Shown: positions 29,035 through 37,778, counted from the first letter of the stretch. The stretch is DNA of 63,224 nt from an uncultured Mycoplasmatota bacterium (GCA_947571135.1 CANOWY010000006.1:1-63224), one strand, 5' to 3'. Notes: a model not told the origin generated them from the sequence alone. A program made the numbers and translations.

Positions 29035-29789
29035 TGCCTTTCGTCTCCTCCTAGTAATGTTAGCATATCCATAATTTCATTAAAAAACTCTTTTCTTGTT
29101 TTTTCTCCTTTTACTATTTCATTAAAAATCTTACCATCTTTTAAAAATAGCACTTTTTCACAAAAACTAGCAGAAAAAGAATCGTGTGTAACCATTAGAA
29201 TTGTTGCTTTTAATTCTTCATTCATTTCTTTCATAGTTTCTAGTAACATTCTAGAAGATTTACTATCTAATGCTCCAGTAGGCTCATCTGCAAGAATCAT
29301 TTTAGGGTTATTGATTAAAGCCCTAGCACAAGCACATCTTTGCTTTTGTCCTCCAGATACTTCATAAGGGAATTTTTTTAATATATCACTGATTCCTAAT
29401 TTCGTTGCTATTGATTCTACTTTTTTATCAATAATGTTTATATTCTCTTTATTTACAATTAAAGATAGTGCTATGTTTTCTTCGATAGTCATTGTGTCTA
29501 GCAAATTAAAATCTTGAAAGATAAAGCCTAAATTATCCTTTCTAAAATCGGCTAATTCATCTTCTTTAATTTTTGTTATTTCAATACCACCAATAGTAAT
29601 AAAGCCACTTGTTGGTACATCAATAGTTGAAATGCAATTAAGAAGTGTTGTTTTTCCGCTTCCACTAGCCCCCATAATAGCAACAAATTCTCCCTCATCT
29701 ATATTAAATGAGATGCCATCTACTGCTTTTGTAATATTGGTATTTATACCATAATATTTTTTTAGATTTTGTAGTTTTAAAACTTCCAT
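29028..29789 (-). CDS. BceA-like ABC transporter ATP-binding protein
   Basis: A 253-residue MacB/LolD-class ATPase: Walker A GASGSGKTTLL, Q-loop FQDFNLLD, signature VSGGQKQRCACARAL, Walker B MILADEPTGALDS and H-loop MVTHD. The start at 29789 (MEVLKLQNL) follows AAAGGAGAG; the upstream ATG would add seven unlikely residues. It is the first gene of a four-gene ABC-permease-regulator-kinase operon. Confidence 0.93.
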   Translation of the reverse strand: MEVLKLQNLKKYYGINTNITKAVDGISFNIDEGEFVAIMGASGSGKTTLLNCISTIDVPTSGFITIGGIEITKIKEDELADFRKDNLGFIFQDFNLLDTMTIEENIALSLIVNKENINIIDKKVESIATKLGISDILKKFPYEVSGGQKQRCACARALINNPKMILADEPTGALDSKSSRMLLETMKEMNEELKATILMVTHDSFSASFCEKVLFLKDGKIFNEIVKGEKTRKEFFNEIMDMLTLLGGDERQC

Positions 29790-29933
29790 ATCTAACTCTC
29801 CTTTCAGCAATATTATATTGCTTGGATTTTTAAATAAAAATTACAGTTTTGTAAGTGTATTTTTTAACCAATAGAATTAGATCATTTTAATATTCTTTTC
29901 TCTTATTTACCAACTTTCAAATTGCAATTTGAA

Positions 29934-30295
29934 TTATAGTTCGATTAGATAAATGTCTGCTAGTTTACCTTCAACTGCAAAACCTCTTTCTATCTTTCCA
30001 CCGTTTTTTAAAATAGTCTTTATTGATGGAATATTATCTCTCTCAACTGACAAATACAAATCTTTTAAACCAATTTCTTTTGCATACTTTAATAGCAATC
30101 TCAACATTTCGGTCGCATAACCTTTTTTTCTCTCACTTGGTCTAACACTATAACCACTATTTCCAAAATCTTTTAGAAATTCATTTAAAGTATGTCTTAA
30201 ATCAATTATTCCAATAATCCTATTATCATCTTCTCTAATTGCAAAAAAAGTATCAGTCAAAACCCAGTTTGGATCTACTGTTTCGATTTTAGAAT
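29934..30295 (-). pseudogene. GNAT acetyltransferase, N-terminally truncated
   Basis: The C-terminal two-thirds of a GNAT enzyme: ETVDPNWVLTDTFFAIRE, IIGIIDLRHTLN, then YSVRPSERKKGYATEMLRLLLKYA (acetyl-CoA motif A) and LSVERDNIPSIKTILKNGG. A stop and the degraded kinase precede it, so about 50-60 N-terminal residues are missing; the only internal start would be a TTG at 30260. Likely a deletion relic fused to the kinase pseudogene. Confidence 0.75.
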
Positions 30296-30315
30296 TATTA
30301 TTTACTTTTTATTTT

Positions 30316-30821
30316 TCACTTCTTTAAATCTATTTCAAAATGAGTAACAATTTCATTTACCATATTATCTAAATCAATCGTTCCCTCATTTATGATTACT
30401 TTAAAGTTTTCATTATTATATTGGCTTTCTATTGCTTTGGAAAATAGAAAATCTCTTTCCATTCAATTTTGAAAAGCCTTTGTTTTATCTGAACATCCTT
30501 TAAGCATATTAGGAACATATTGCCTTTTTTATAGTGCAATATTTGAAATTCTTTCGTAGGAATTATAGCCAAATACCTATTATTTGCAACTCCTAATTTT
30601 TTTAACAATTTCGGAATATAAGCACACCCCTCTGTTATAATATCCATATCACAATTTATCTTTTTTACATAAAGATTTATGATTTAATGCTGTATTTTTC
30701 ATATAATCATCTAAATAATCATCAACTTTAAAATAATATAAATTATATTTTTTTCAATGATTTCACATATCGTGCTTTTACTAGCACAGGGAGAACCACC
30801 TGCAAAATATATTTTTTTCAT
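30316..30821 (-). pseudogene. Degraded second copy of the P-loop kinase
   Basis: Begins KKIYFAGGSPCASKST, homologous to the gene at 24572 but with Walker A Gly changed to Ser. It carries a frameshift near 30752, an internal deletion of about 40 codons after the LCKK region, another frameshift near 30525, and TGA at the Trp position of the NWMERDFLF motif. The C-terminal frame still reads VNEIVTHFEIDL. Clearly non-functional. Confidence 0.85.
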
Positions 30822-30841
30822 CACAACTTTACGCCTCTATT

Positions 30842-31474
30842 TTAGTATTCTTTTCTCTTATATATAGTCTCTGCTATTTTGTAAGAAATATATAACATTA
30901 CAACTGTAATCACGGGAATAATAAGCATTATATACTTTTCTAAAAATGCTAATCCCTGTATTATAGATTCAAAATCAATATATTTTGATAAAACACCACC
31001 AATTAAGGCAAATCCAAATACAACTATAAATATTGCAATTCTTGCTTTTTCTACACCATACTTATAAATAGCAGGATACATAATGCTTTGTAATAAAGTG
31101 GTAGCAAAAATTGCTCCAAATATTGATTCTACGATACTTTCTAAATTTACTGCATTAGTACGATAATAATCAATTATTATCGTTAAAATTGTTGTTATTA
31201 AGACGGTTACAAAAATAAGTAATAATGTTGCTATGTACTTTGCTCTTACACTATTCTTTCTTCCATCTGGTAAAGAACAAACATAAGCGTCCCATTTATT
31301 ATAACTATCATAACTAAATGTTGAAAGCATTGTTACAACACACATAAACGGAAGTAAAAAAGAAAGACTCATTAATTCTTGAAAAGCCATAACAATATAT
31401 ACAAATAATAAAATTAACCAAGTTTTAAAATTTCCTTTTAACATTAAGAAATCCTTTTTAATTAAACCTAACAT
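30842..31474 (-). CDS. ABC-2 type transporter permease
   Basis: A 210-residue membrane protein with about six hydrophobic helices and the start MLGLIKKDFLMLKGNFKTWL, typical of the ABC-2 permeases paired with YtrA-regulated ATPases. The CSLPDGRKNSVRAKYI segment between helices 2 and 3 is characteristic. It overlaps the ATPase gene by one base and is the last gene of a GntR-ATPase-permease operon. Confidence 0.85.
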   Translation of the reverse strand: MLGLIKKDFLMLKGNFKTWLILLFVYIVMAFQELMSLSFLLPFMCVVTMLSTFSYDSYNKWDAYVCSLPDGRKNSVRAKYIATLLLIFVTVLITTILTIIIDYYRTNAVNLESIVESIFGAIFATTLLQSIMYPAIYKYGVEKARIAIFIVVFGFALIGGVLSKYIDFESIIQGLAFLEKYIMLIIPVITVVMLYISYKIAETIYKRKEY

Positions 31475-32331
31475 TATTTTTCTCCTTTCACCATCAAGAC
31501 CATTAAATCTTCTAATGATATTTTATCTATGGTATTTATATTATATTTTTTCTTAAATTCATTTTTATTTTCAACTAATAACTCACATTCATATTTTGTT
31601 TTCTTATACTTAATATAATCTTGCTTATCTATTTTATTAAATTCAGATTCAGTACATTTTACAATTCCGTATTGTTCTATTAGTTCATCTTTCGTTTTTG
31701 ATAGTATAATTTCTCCATCATTGATAAAAGTTATATAATCAGCAATATGTTCTAAATCACTTGTAATATGACTTGATAATAATACTCCACATTCTTCATT
31801 TTGAATAAAATCTCTAAAAATATCTATTACTTCATTTCTTGCAATCGGATCTAATCCACTTGTTGGCTCATCAAGAATTAAAAGTTTCGGATGATGTGAA
31901 AGTGCTGTTGCTATTTCTAACTTTTTTCGCATTCCTTTTGAATAAGTTTTTATTTGTTTATCTTTCGGTAAATTAAAATCCCTCAAATATTTAAAATATA
32001 AATCAGAATCCCAATTTTTATATACATCTTTCATAATAGTATTTATATCTTTTGGCAAAAGTATTTCTGGAAAGAACATATCATCCAAAACCACACCTAT
32101 ATCTTCCTTTATTTCTCTTTCATTCTTTTTATTATCAAGACCAAATACTTTTACTTCTCCTTTGTAATTTCCAATTATATTTAAAATAGACTTAATAGTT
32201 GTCGTTTTTCCTGCACCATTTTCTCCAATAAATCCCATAATCATACCTTTTGGCAATTCAAAACTAATATTTTTTAATTCAAATCCAGTATATTTTTTAG
32301 ATAAATTTTTTACTTCTAAAATATTTTCCAT
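31474..32331 (-). CDS. ABC transporter ATP-binding protein (YtrB-like)
   Basis: A 285-residue ATPase: Walker A GENGAGKTTTIKS, Q-loop VVLDDMFF (the Gln replaced), signature YSKGMRKKLEIATAL, Walker B LLILDEPTSGLD and H-loop LSSHI. A C-terminal extension after residue 215 is typical for drug or lantibiotic-type exporters of this group. It directly abuts the GntR gene. Cargo unknown; related systems respond to cell-wall antibiotics. Confidence 0.9.
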   Translation of the reverse strand: MENILEVKNLSKKYTGFELKNISFELPKGMIMGFIGENGAGKTTTIKSILNIIGNYKGEVKVFGLDNKKNEREIKEDIGVVLDDMFFPEILLPKDINTIMKDVYKNWDSDLYFKYLRDFNLPKDKQIKTYSKGMRKKLEIATALSHHPKLLILDEPTSGLDPIARNEVIDIFRDFIQNEECGVLLSSHITSDLEHIADYITFINDGEIILSKTKDELIEQYGIVKCTESEFNKIDKQDYIKYKKTKYECELLVENKNEFKKKYNINTIDKISLEDLMVLMVKGEK

Positions 32332-32709
32332 TTATTTTTCCTCCTCATATAAAATATCTAATATTTCTGTTATCGTCTCTTTTTCAATATTATTTGTTTT
32401 TGCAAGTGTTACTACTGTATCTAGCAAATTTTCAATTTTATTTAGTTGTTCCTCTCTTGCAACATCAAGATTTACTTCTGCTACATAAAACCCTTTAGAG
32501 GGAATCGTTATGACATACCCATCACGTACTAATTCTTCATAAGCATTTTTTGTTGTTATCACACTACATCTTAAATCTTTCGCAAGTGTTCTTATGGATG
32601 GTAATAATTCTCCAGATTTAAGTTCGTTAGATACTATTTTTGCTTTTATTTGTTCTTTAATTTGCTCATATATAGGAACACCACTTGAATTACTGATTAT
32701 GATTTCCAT
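32332..32709 (-). CDS. GntR family regulator, YtrA subfamily
   Basis: A 125-residue regulator with an N-terminal winged HTH (PIYEQIKEQIKAKIVSN ... LPSIRTLAKDLRCSVITTKNAYEEL) and the very short C-terminal helix pair typical of YtrA. It is the first gene of its operon and probably represses it by binding the palindromic sequence overlapping the promoter (32724-32733). Confidence 0.9.
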   Translation of the reverse strand: MEIIISNSSGVPIYEQIKEQIKAKIVSNELKSGELLPSIRTLAKDLRCSVITTKNAYEELVRDGYVITIPSKGFYVAEVNLDVAREEQLNKIENLLDTVVTLAKTNNIEKETITEILDILYEEEK

Positions 32710-32723
32710 AACTCACCTCGCTC

Positions 32724-32762
32724 GTATATATACATTATATACAGATTATACACAGTTGTCAA
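32724..32762 (-). promoter_or_regulatory. Consensus promoter and palindrome of the ytrA-like operon
   Basis: Minus-strand TTGACA (32757-32762), 17-base spacer, TATAAT (32734-32739), followed immediately by the palindrome GTATATATAC (32724-32733). The palindrome covers the start of transcription, where a YtrA-type repressor would act. Confidence 0.75.
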
Positions 32763-32765
32763 TAT

Positions 32766-32798
32766 TAAAAAGAGAAATTATAAAAATAATCTCTCTTT
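32766..32798 (-). terminator. Terminator after the alpha/beta hydrolase gene
   Basis: AAGAGAGATTAT pairs with ATAATTTCTCTT and is followed by T residues. It isolates the GntR operon promoter. Confidence 0.65.
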
Positions 32799-32847
32799 GC
32801 TTTTTATTTTATATTACAATATGATTCGCTCTACAAATCTTTTTAAT

Positions 32848-33588
32848 TTATTGAATTAGTCTCTTTACTCTCTCAACATAATCATCTGCATGATTTATGC
32901 TAATATCCCCATGATAATATCCTTGTAGTACATCAAGTTCACTATTTGGTATTAAATTAGCAATTTTAGTTGCCGATTTTTTCATAATAGGTCTTTCTTT
33001 GCTTCCTACCAATACAAGCACTTTTGCTCTAGTATGTGATAAAGTATCTTTTACTTCATAACTAGAATTTGACTTCATAAAAGCAATTAAATTATCTTTT
33101 GTAATTTTACAAGTATCTTCATAATACATATCAAACAAACTGTTTTTAAGTTTTAAACTTTTAAACTGTAGTTTTGAAAACCATTTTTTACTTATTAAAC
33201 AATATGATAAATTAAACGTTGGCTCTATCATTTTATAAGTAAAATTCATAGGAATTGTCAAAGCACTTTCAACAATAGCATATTCACATATATTGGGATT
33301 TTTAGAGAGTATTTCTAATAATATTTGTCCTCCTAATGATAGCCCTCCAATTAGTTTTACTTTCCCATTATAATTATCATTTATAAAATTTATTATTTCT
33401 AAAGCATTACTTTCAATAGAAGTAAAATTTGTATCACTGCCTGAATGTCCATCTAGTATAGGAATAACTATGCGAAATTCATCTTCAAGCAATCCTATTT
33501 CATCTATATAATTCCACCAAGATAGACCACCACCATGTAATAAAATTATAATATCATTACTCTTTGAGCCATATTCTTTATATTCCAT
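32848..33588 (-). CDS. Alpha/beta hydrolase
   Basis: A 246-residue alpha/beta-hydrolase fold protein. Oxyanion region LLHGGGLSWW, nucleophile elbow GGLSLGGQ (Ser near residue 91), acid in KVLVLVGSKERP and catalytic His in GYYHGDIS. Substrate unknown; it may be an esterase, lipase or lactonase. It is the gene nearest lepB, at the distal edge of the accessory island. Confidence 0.85.
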   Translation of the reverse strand: MEYKEYGSKSNDIIILLHGGGLSWWNYIDEIGLLEDEFRIVIPILDGHSGSDTNFTSIESNALEIINFINDNYNGKVKLIGGLSLGGQILLEILSKNPNICEYAIVESALTIPMNFTYKMIEPTFNLSYCLISKKWFSKLQFKSLKLKNSLFDMYYEDTCKITKDNLIAFMKSNSSYEVKDTLSHTRAKVLVLVGSKERPIMKKSATKIANLIPNSELDVLQGYYHGDISINHADDYVERVKRLIQ

Positions 33589-33673
33589 CTTACACCTCTA
33601 AATCGAGTTTAATCTTCAATTTCCATAATAATGTCGTATGTAGCAGAGCATTCTTTTTTCTCTAATTATTACA

Positions 33674-34168
33674 CTACTTTTTTAATTTTCCAAAACGATT
33701 AAAAGGATACAAAATAAAATTAGTTGTCCCTTTAATCTGCTTTTTCTTAACTGGCCCTATTATTCTACTATCTAAAGATACTGTACGATTATCTCCTAAT
33801 ATGAAATATTCATCATCTGCAAGAGTAATACTTTCATAATCACTCGTTTCTCCATTTGCATAATTGTCTTCTAATTTTTTATCGTTAATGTAGATCGTGT
33901 TATTTTCAATGGAAATTTTTTCTCCAGGAAGACCATAGATTCTTTTGATTAATTCATCACTATGAGAATCTACTACAACAATATCAAAACGCTCAATTTT
34001 TGATAGTTTATTTAGAACCATAAATTCCGAACCATCTAATGTTTTGTACATAGAATTTCCATTTACTTTTATTGGAGTCACTACAAATGCTCTTATAAGT
34101 AATACCACAATAAATATAATAATATAGGGTAATAATTCTTTTATATTTTTTATTATCTTATCTTTCAT
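33674..34168 (-). CDS. lepB: Signal peptidase I
   Basis: A 164-residue type I signal peptidase with one N-terminal membrane anchor. Catalytic Ser is in VNGNSMYKTL (about residue 39), the Lys in DELIKRIYGLPGE, and box E reads GDNRTVSLDSR. It cleaves signal peptides of secreted proteins outside the membrane. Short Gram-positive form. It follows rplS by 67 bases and is the last conserved gene before the island. Confidence 0.95.
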   Translation of the reverse strand: MKDKIIKNIKELLPYIIIFIVVLLIRAFVVTPIKVNGNSMYKTLDGSEFMVLNKLSKIERFDIVVVDSHSDELIKRIYGLPGEKISIENNTIYINDKKLEDNYANGETSDYESITLADDEYFILGDNRTVSLDSRIIGPVKKKQIKGTTNFILYPFNRFGKLKK

Positions 34169-34222
34169 ATTATAAAATCCTTTCGTTATTTATTATACAA
34201 CAGAATATTCGTTTATAAAACT

Positions 34223-34250
34223 AAAAAAAGAAGCCTTATTTCGCTTCTTT
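34223..34250 (-). terminator. Terminator after rplS
   Basis: AGAAGC pairs with GCTTCT around AAATAAG, followed by seven T, overlapping the stop codon. Confidence 0.75.
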
Positions 34251-34616
34251 GTTTTGAGCAAGTTCTTTCATACTGCTGTTTCTTTCTTTCACTTTATATT
34301 CTTTACGCATATTTTTAATAAAGTTAAGTTTAGCACGACGAACCATACCCTTTTTCACTACTGTAATTTTGTCAATTGTTGGCGTATTTACAGGGAATAC
34401 CCTTACAACTCCTACACTTCCACTCTTTTTACGAACTGAGAAAGTTTCAGATACCCCAGAACCTTTCTTCGCAATAACAATTCCTTCAAATGCTTGAATT
34501 CTTTCTTTTTTTCCTTCTTTTACCCAAACATCCACTCTTACAATATCTCCAACACGGAATTCAGGAATGTTTGGCTTCATATGCTTTTTGTTAATTTTGT
34601 CGACTAGATTAGCCAT
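34236..34616 (-). CDS. rplS: 50S ribosomal protein L19
   Basis: A 126-residue L19: PEFRVGDIVRVDVWVKEGKKERIQAFEG, GSGVSETFSVRK and FPVNTPTIDKITVVKKG are family hallmarks. The start at 34616 (MANLVDKI) follows AAAGGATG. It sits at the 30S/50S interface. It has its own promoter and a leader with a potential hairpin, as in Bacillus, where rplS is separately autoregulated. The Lys-rich C-terminus is slightly longer than usual. Confidence 0.97.
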   Translation of the reverse strand: MANLVDKINKKHMKPNIPEFRVGDIVRVDVWVKEGKKERIQAFEGIVIAKKGSGVSETFSVRKKSGSVGVVRVFPVNTPTIDKITVVKKGMVRRAKLNFIKNMRKEYKVKERNSSMKELAQNKEAK

Positions 34617-34649
34617 AAGTATACATCCTTTCTTAAAAAATTTATCTTC

Positions 34650-34685
34650 TGTAATCATAAATACTTTCCATTTCAGCGGATTACA
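34650..34685 (-). ncRNA. Candidate L19 leader (autoregulatory hairpin)
   Basis: TGTAATC (34679-34685) pairs perfectly with GATTACA (34650-34656) in the about 80-base leader between the rplS promoter and its ribosome site. Position and size fit the Firmicutes L19 leader family, in which L19 represses its own mRNA. Only this one helix is visible by eye. Confidence 0.5.
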
Positions 34686-34703
34686 TGCTTAAAAAGCAGA
34701 TTC

Positions 34704-34732
34704 ATTATAACAAATTTTTTTTTAATATGCAA
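34704..34732 (-). promoter_or_regulatory. rplS promoter
   Basis: Minus-strand TTGCAT, 17-base spacer, perfect TATAAT, about 90 bases before the rplS start. Confidence 0.75.
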
Positions 34733-34778
34733 ATGTTTTCTATCACTATTCGTTATGTATAACCATTCTTTCTCTCTT

Positions 34779-35228
34779 CTATCTACTATGCCCTTTTTCT
34801 AATTCTTCTTCATAAACTTTTTCTTCTTCTAATTTTAAAGTCACTAATTTTTCTTTTACTTCTTTTTCTAAAACTTTTAAGCGTTTCAAATACTTCTCTT
34901 GTTCTTCTTTTTTTAAATACTCTCTATATTTACGTGTAATGATACCTTTTTCTTTGGCAAGTTCATTTAGGGCAATCGTAGCATCTCCACTGGTTGCTTC
35001 TTCATCGTTTAATACACTTAAAATAATAGCCGCTAATTTACGAAAGGATTTATCTAATTTTTTTATTAAAATACTATTCGTAATTTCTAAATTCGTGATA
35101 GATAAACTGGTGATTTTAATTAAATTTGGGCTTTTAATATTTGGTTTAAACACATAACCTGTTTCATCAAAATCAAATTTATTTAGTTTTCTATTTTTAT
35201 TTTTTTTCTTGATAACATAATGCTCCAT
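34779..35228 (-). CDS. Hypothetical protein (149 aa)
   Basis: A 149-residue protein with a basic start (YVIKKKNKNRKLNKFDFDETG) and a long Glu/Lys-rich C-terminal coiled coil. No family recognised. It lies nine bases after trmD in the trmD-rimM operon, so it is probably expressed with RNA-modification genes. Confidence 0.7.
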   Translation of the reverse strand: MEHYVIKKKNKNRKLNKFDFDETGYVFKPNIKSPNLIKITSLSITNLEITNSILIKKLDKSFRKLAAIILSVLNDEEATSGDATIALNELAKEKGIITRKYREYLKKEEQEKYLKRLKVLEKEVKEKLVTLKLEEEKVYEEELEKGHSR

Positions 35229-35237
35229 AAACTCACC

Positions 35238-35897
35238 TTACATTAAATCTTTTCTTTTCCTTTCTGTTTTCTTTATTTGTTCGTTCTTTCGCCATTTTTT
35301 TATTTCTTCATGATTGCCACTTAGTAAAATATCTGGAACCTTTAATCCTCTAAACTCTCTGGGTTTTGTATAGGTAGGATAATCTAGCAAATTATTAGTA
35401 AAAGATTCCTCTTCATAGGATTCTTTTTTAATCACTCCATCTAACAGTCTTATGACACTATCGCAAATGGCCATTGCTGGAATTTCTCCTCCAGTCAAAA
35501 TATAATCTCCAATACTAATTTCTTCCTCTACAAACTCACGAATTCGCTCATCAAATCCTTCATAGTGACCACAAATTAATATCAGATGTTTTTCTTCTCT
35601 TAATTCGATTGCTTTTTTTTCTGTATACGTTTTTCCTTGAGGGCACATAAGAATAACTTTAGAGTCTTCCCTTTTTAAAGATTCAATCGCTTCTACTAAA
35701 GGTTCCACCATTAAAACCATTCCGCTTCCTCCACCATATGGAGTATCATCTACTTGGTTATTGTTAAGGTGCGAAAACTCTCTAAAATTGACAATGTTAA
35801 TTTCGACAATCTTTTTTTCAATGGCTCTTTTTATAATGGATTCATGTAAGAAGCCTGTGAACATATTAGGAAAAAGGGTTAATATGTCAATTCTCAT
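35238..35897 (-). CDS. trmD: tRNA (guanine-N1)-methyltransferase
   Basis: A 219-residue TrmD that makes m1G37 in tRNAs next to the anticodon and prevents frameshifting. MRIDILTLFPNMF at the N-terminus, the trefoil-knot SAM site (LICGHYEGFDERIREF, ISIGDYILTGGE) and the C-terminal GLKVPDILLSGNHEEIKKWR are intact. A four-base ATGA overlap with rimM shows coupled translation. Confidence 0.97.
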   Translation of the reverse strand: MRIDILTLFPNMFTGFLHESIIKRAIEKKIVEINIVNFREFSHLNNNQVDDTPYGGGSGMVLMVEPLVEAIESLKREDSKVILMCPQGKTYTEKKAIELREEKHLILICGHYEGFDERIREFVEEEISIGDYILTGGEIPAMAICDSVIRLLDGVIKKESYEEESFTNNLLDYPTYTKPREFRGLKVPDILLSGNHEEIKKWRKNEQIKKTERKRKDLM

Positions 35898-36388
35898 AAT
35901 ATTAAACTTTCTCCCCCTTCTACTAGTACTTTTCTATTTTTTCTATCCACTTGTTTGATATATGCTTGACTTAATGGAATATAAAAATTTTTCTCTCCTT
36001 CAATATATAATAATATATTGGCTTTATTATACACAATATTTCTTATTTTACCTAATATTTTTTCATTTTCTAGAACCATCATTCCTGGTAAATCTTCATA
36101 AAGGTATTCTTCTTCTTTTAAATTTAGGGTTTCTCTTTTTACAAAGACATTTTGTCCTTTGTATTTTAAAACTTCATTTATGTCTTGGTAGCCTTCTAGT
36201 GTAATCATATCAAATTGTTTATGGTGACGATAGTTTTTTATAGTTTCTGGTTGTTTTTCTTTTCCGATAAAAATTTGTATATTTGGTTTAAAAATGCGTT
36301 CTTTTTTTTCAAAATCACTTAACAATCTTAGTTCTCCTTTAATGCCGTGGGTATTTACAATACGTCCTATATATACAAATTCATTCAT
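35894..36388 (-). CDS. rimM: 16S rRNA processing protein RimM
   Basis: A 164-residue RimM: N-terminal YIGRIVNTHGIKGELRLLSDFEK and the C-terminal PRC-barrel (YLYEDLPGMMVLENEKILGKIRN). It helps maturation of the 30S head. It precedes trmD as in most Firmicutes and overlaps the upstream methylase gene by eight bases. It ends with TGA, evidence that TGA is a normal stop here. Confidence 0.95.
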   Translation of the reverse strand: MNEFVYIGRIVNTHGIKGELRLLSDFEKKERIFKPNIQIFIGKEKQPETIKNYRHHKQFDMITLEGYQDINEVLKYKGQNVFVKRETLNLKEEEYLYEDLPGMMVLENEKILGKIRNIVYNKANILLYIEGEKNFYIPLSQAYIKQVDRKNRKVLVEGGESLIL

Positions 36389-37103
36389 GACTTTTCTCCT
36401 TTATTTCATACATTAGTATACTGGCTGCAATTCCCGCGTTTAAGGAATCACAATTTTTATTTATTGGAATTTTAATAAATTCACTCGCTTGTTTTTTGAT
36501 ACTTTCTTTTACTCCTTGTCCTTCGTTTCCAATAATAAGAGCAAGTTTCTTATTTAACGCTACTTGTTTTATATTTTTTCCCTCTTTTACGTCTGTCGTT
36601 AAAATTTGATACTCTTTTTTTATCTCTTCTAAAAATGGTTTTAATTCTTTTCTAATTACATTTACAGAAAATAGCATTCCTTCTGAAGCACGAACTACTT
36701 TTTCGTTATACAAATCAACTGTATCTTCGCTTATCACGATATCTAAGAAATCAAAAGCAAACGCACTTCGAATCATTGTTCCAAGATTTCCTGGATCTTG
36801 AATCTGGTCTAATATTAAAATCTTATCTTGAATGGGTAATTCTTGTTTTTTATAACAAACGGCTATACGGGAAGAAATACTTACCTGATCTGATAATTTT
36901 TTCATAATTTCTTTTGTTACAAAAAAGTCTGCCTCTAGAGTTTCGTCACATGAAATAATTTCTTTGATTAATTTGTGTTTTCCTGCCTCTACTATCAAAT
37001 GTTCTCCTTCTATTAAAAACAATCCTTTTTCATCGCGTACTTTTTTTATTTTTAATTTCATCCATTCTTTTACACGTCCATTTGTTAATGATTCTATTTT
37101 CAT
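36381..37103 (-). CDS. TrmH/SpoU family RNA 2'-O-methyltransferase
   Basis: A 240-residue SPOUT methylase. N-terminal substrate-binding part (SLTNGRVKEWMKLKIKKVRDEKGLFLIEGEH) and C-terminal knot motifs QDPGNLGTMIRSA, LIIGNEGQGV and PINKNCDSLNAGIAASI. It methylates ribose in rRNA or tRNA; YsgA or RlmB-type is likely. It heads the rimM-trmD operon. Confidence 0.92.
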   Translation of the reverse strand: MKIESLTNGRVKEWMKLKIKKVRDEKGLFLIEGEHLIVEAGKHKLIKEIISCDETLEADFFVTKEIMKKLSDQVSISSRIAVCYKKQELPIQDKILILDQIQDPGNLGTMIRSAFAFDFLDIVISEDTVDLYNEKVVRASEGMLFSVNVIRKELKPFLEEIKKEYQILTTDVKEGKNIKQVALNKKLALIIGNEGQGVKESIKKQASEFIKIPINKNCDSLNAGIAASILMYEIKEKSHE

Positions 37104-37107
37104 GTTT

Positions 37108-37740
37108 TTAACTCCTTAATCTTTTTCTTGCTTCTTTATATTTTGGATAGTATTTTTCAACATGTGCCCAAAATCTGGAACTATGGTTGGCTTCATAAAA
37201 ATGGCAAAGTTCATGGATAATAACATAGTCTAATAAATCTATTTCTTTTTTTAAAAGTTCTGTGTTTAAGGTGATTGTATTATTTCCACGATTATTAACG
37301 CCCCATCTGGTTTTCATGTTACGAAATTTTAAAGTAAACTTTGGTATATTTTTAAAATAGGGAGTAATTCTTTCTACTTCGGAAGTAAATACTCGTTTGA
37401 CTTCGCTTTGATAGAATTTTTGTAACTGTTTTTCATTTTTTACAAATATGACATCTCCCTCAAAATAAGGTTGTTTTATTTCTTCGTTATAACAAATTGT
37501 ATATTGCTTTCCTAAATAGTTGAAAAAACGTTCATTTTCAGTTGTTTTCTTTATGGCTTTATACATTTTTGTAATTTTTTCTATATTCTCATCAATTAGT
37601 TTATTAATATCACGTTCTTTTACAAAACGATTACAAGTAGCATATAATTTTTTATCTTCTTTAAAACGTAAATAAATGTTTTTGTTGTTTTTGTATACAA
37701 TGACAACGTCAATGATTTCTCCATCTATTACTTTTTGCAT
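37108..37740 (-). CDS. YgjP-like (WLM/DUF45) metallopeptidase
   Basis: A 210-residue M48-like putative metalloprotease. Zinc motif HELCH in LDYVIIHELCHFYEANHSSRFW, preceded by the family TRWGVNNRGNNTITLNTELL pattern. No membrane segment. Physiological substrate unknown. It ends four bases upstream of the SpoU methylase. Confidence 0.88.
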   Translation of the reverse strand: MQKVIDGEIIDVVIVYKNNKNIYLRFKEDKKLYATCNRFVKERDINKLIDENIEKITKMYKAIKKTTENERFFNYLGKQYTICYNEEIKQPYFEGDVIFVKNEKQLQKFYQSEVKRVFTSEVERITPYFKNIPKFTLKFRNMKTRWGVNNRGNNTITLNTELLKKEIDLLDYVIIHELCHFYEANHSSRFWAHVEKYYPKYKEARKRLRS

Positions 37741-37778
37741 ACTACCACCTATTTATATTTTAGCATAAGTAGGACATG

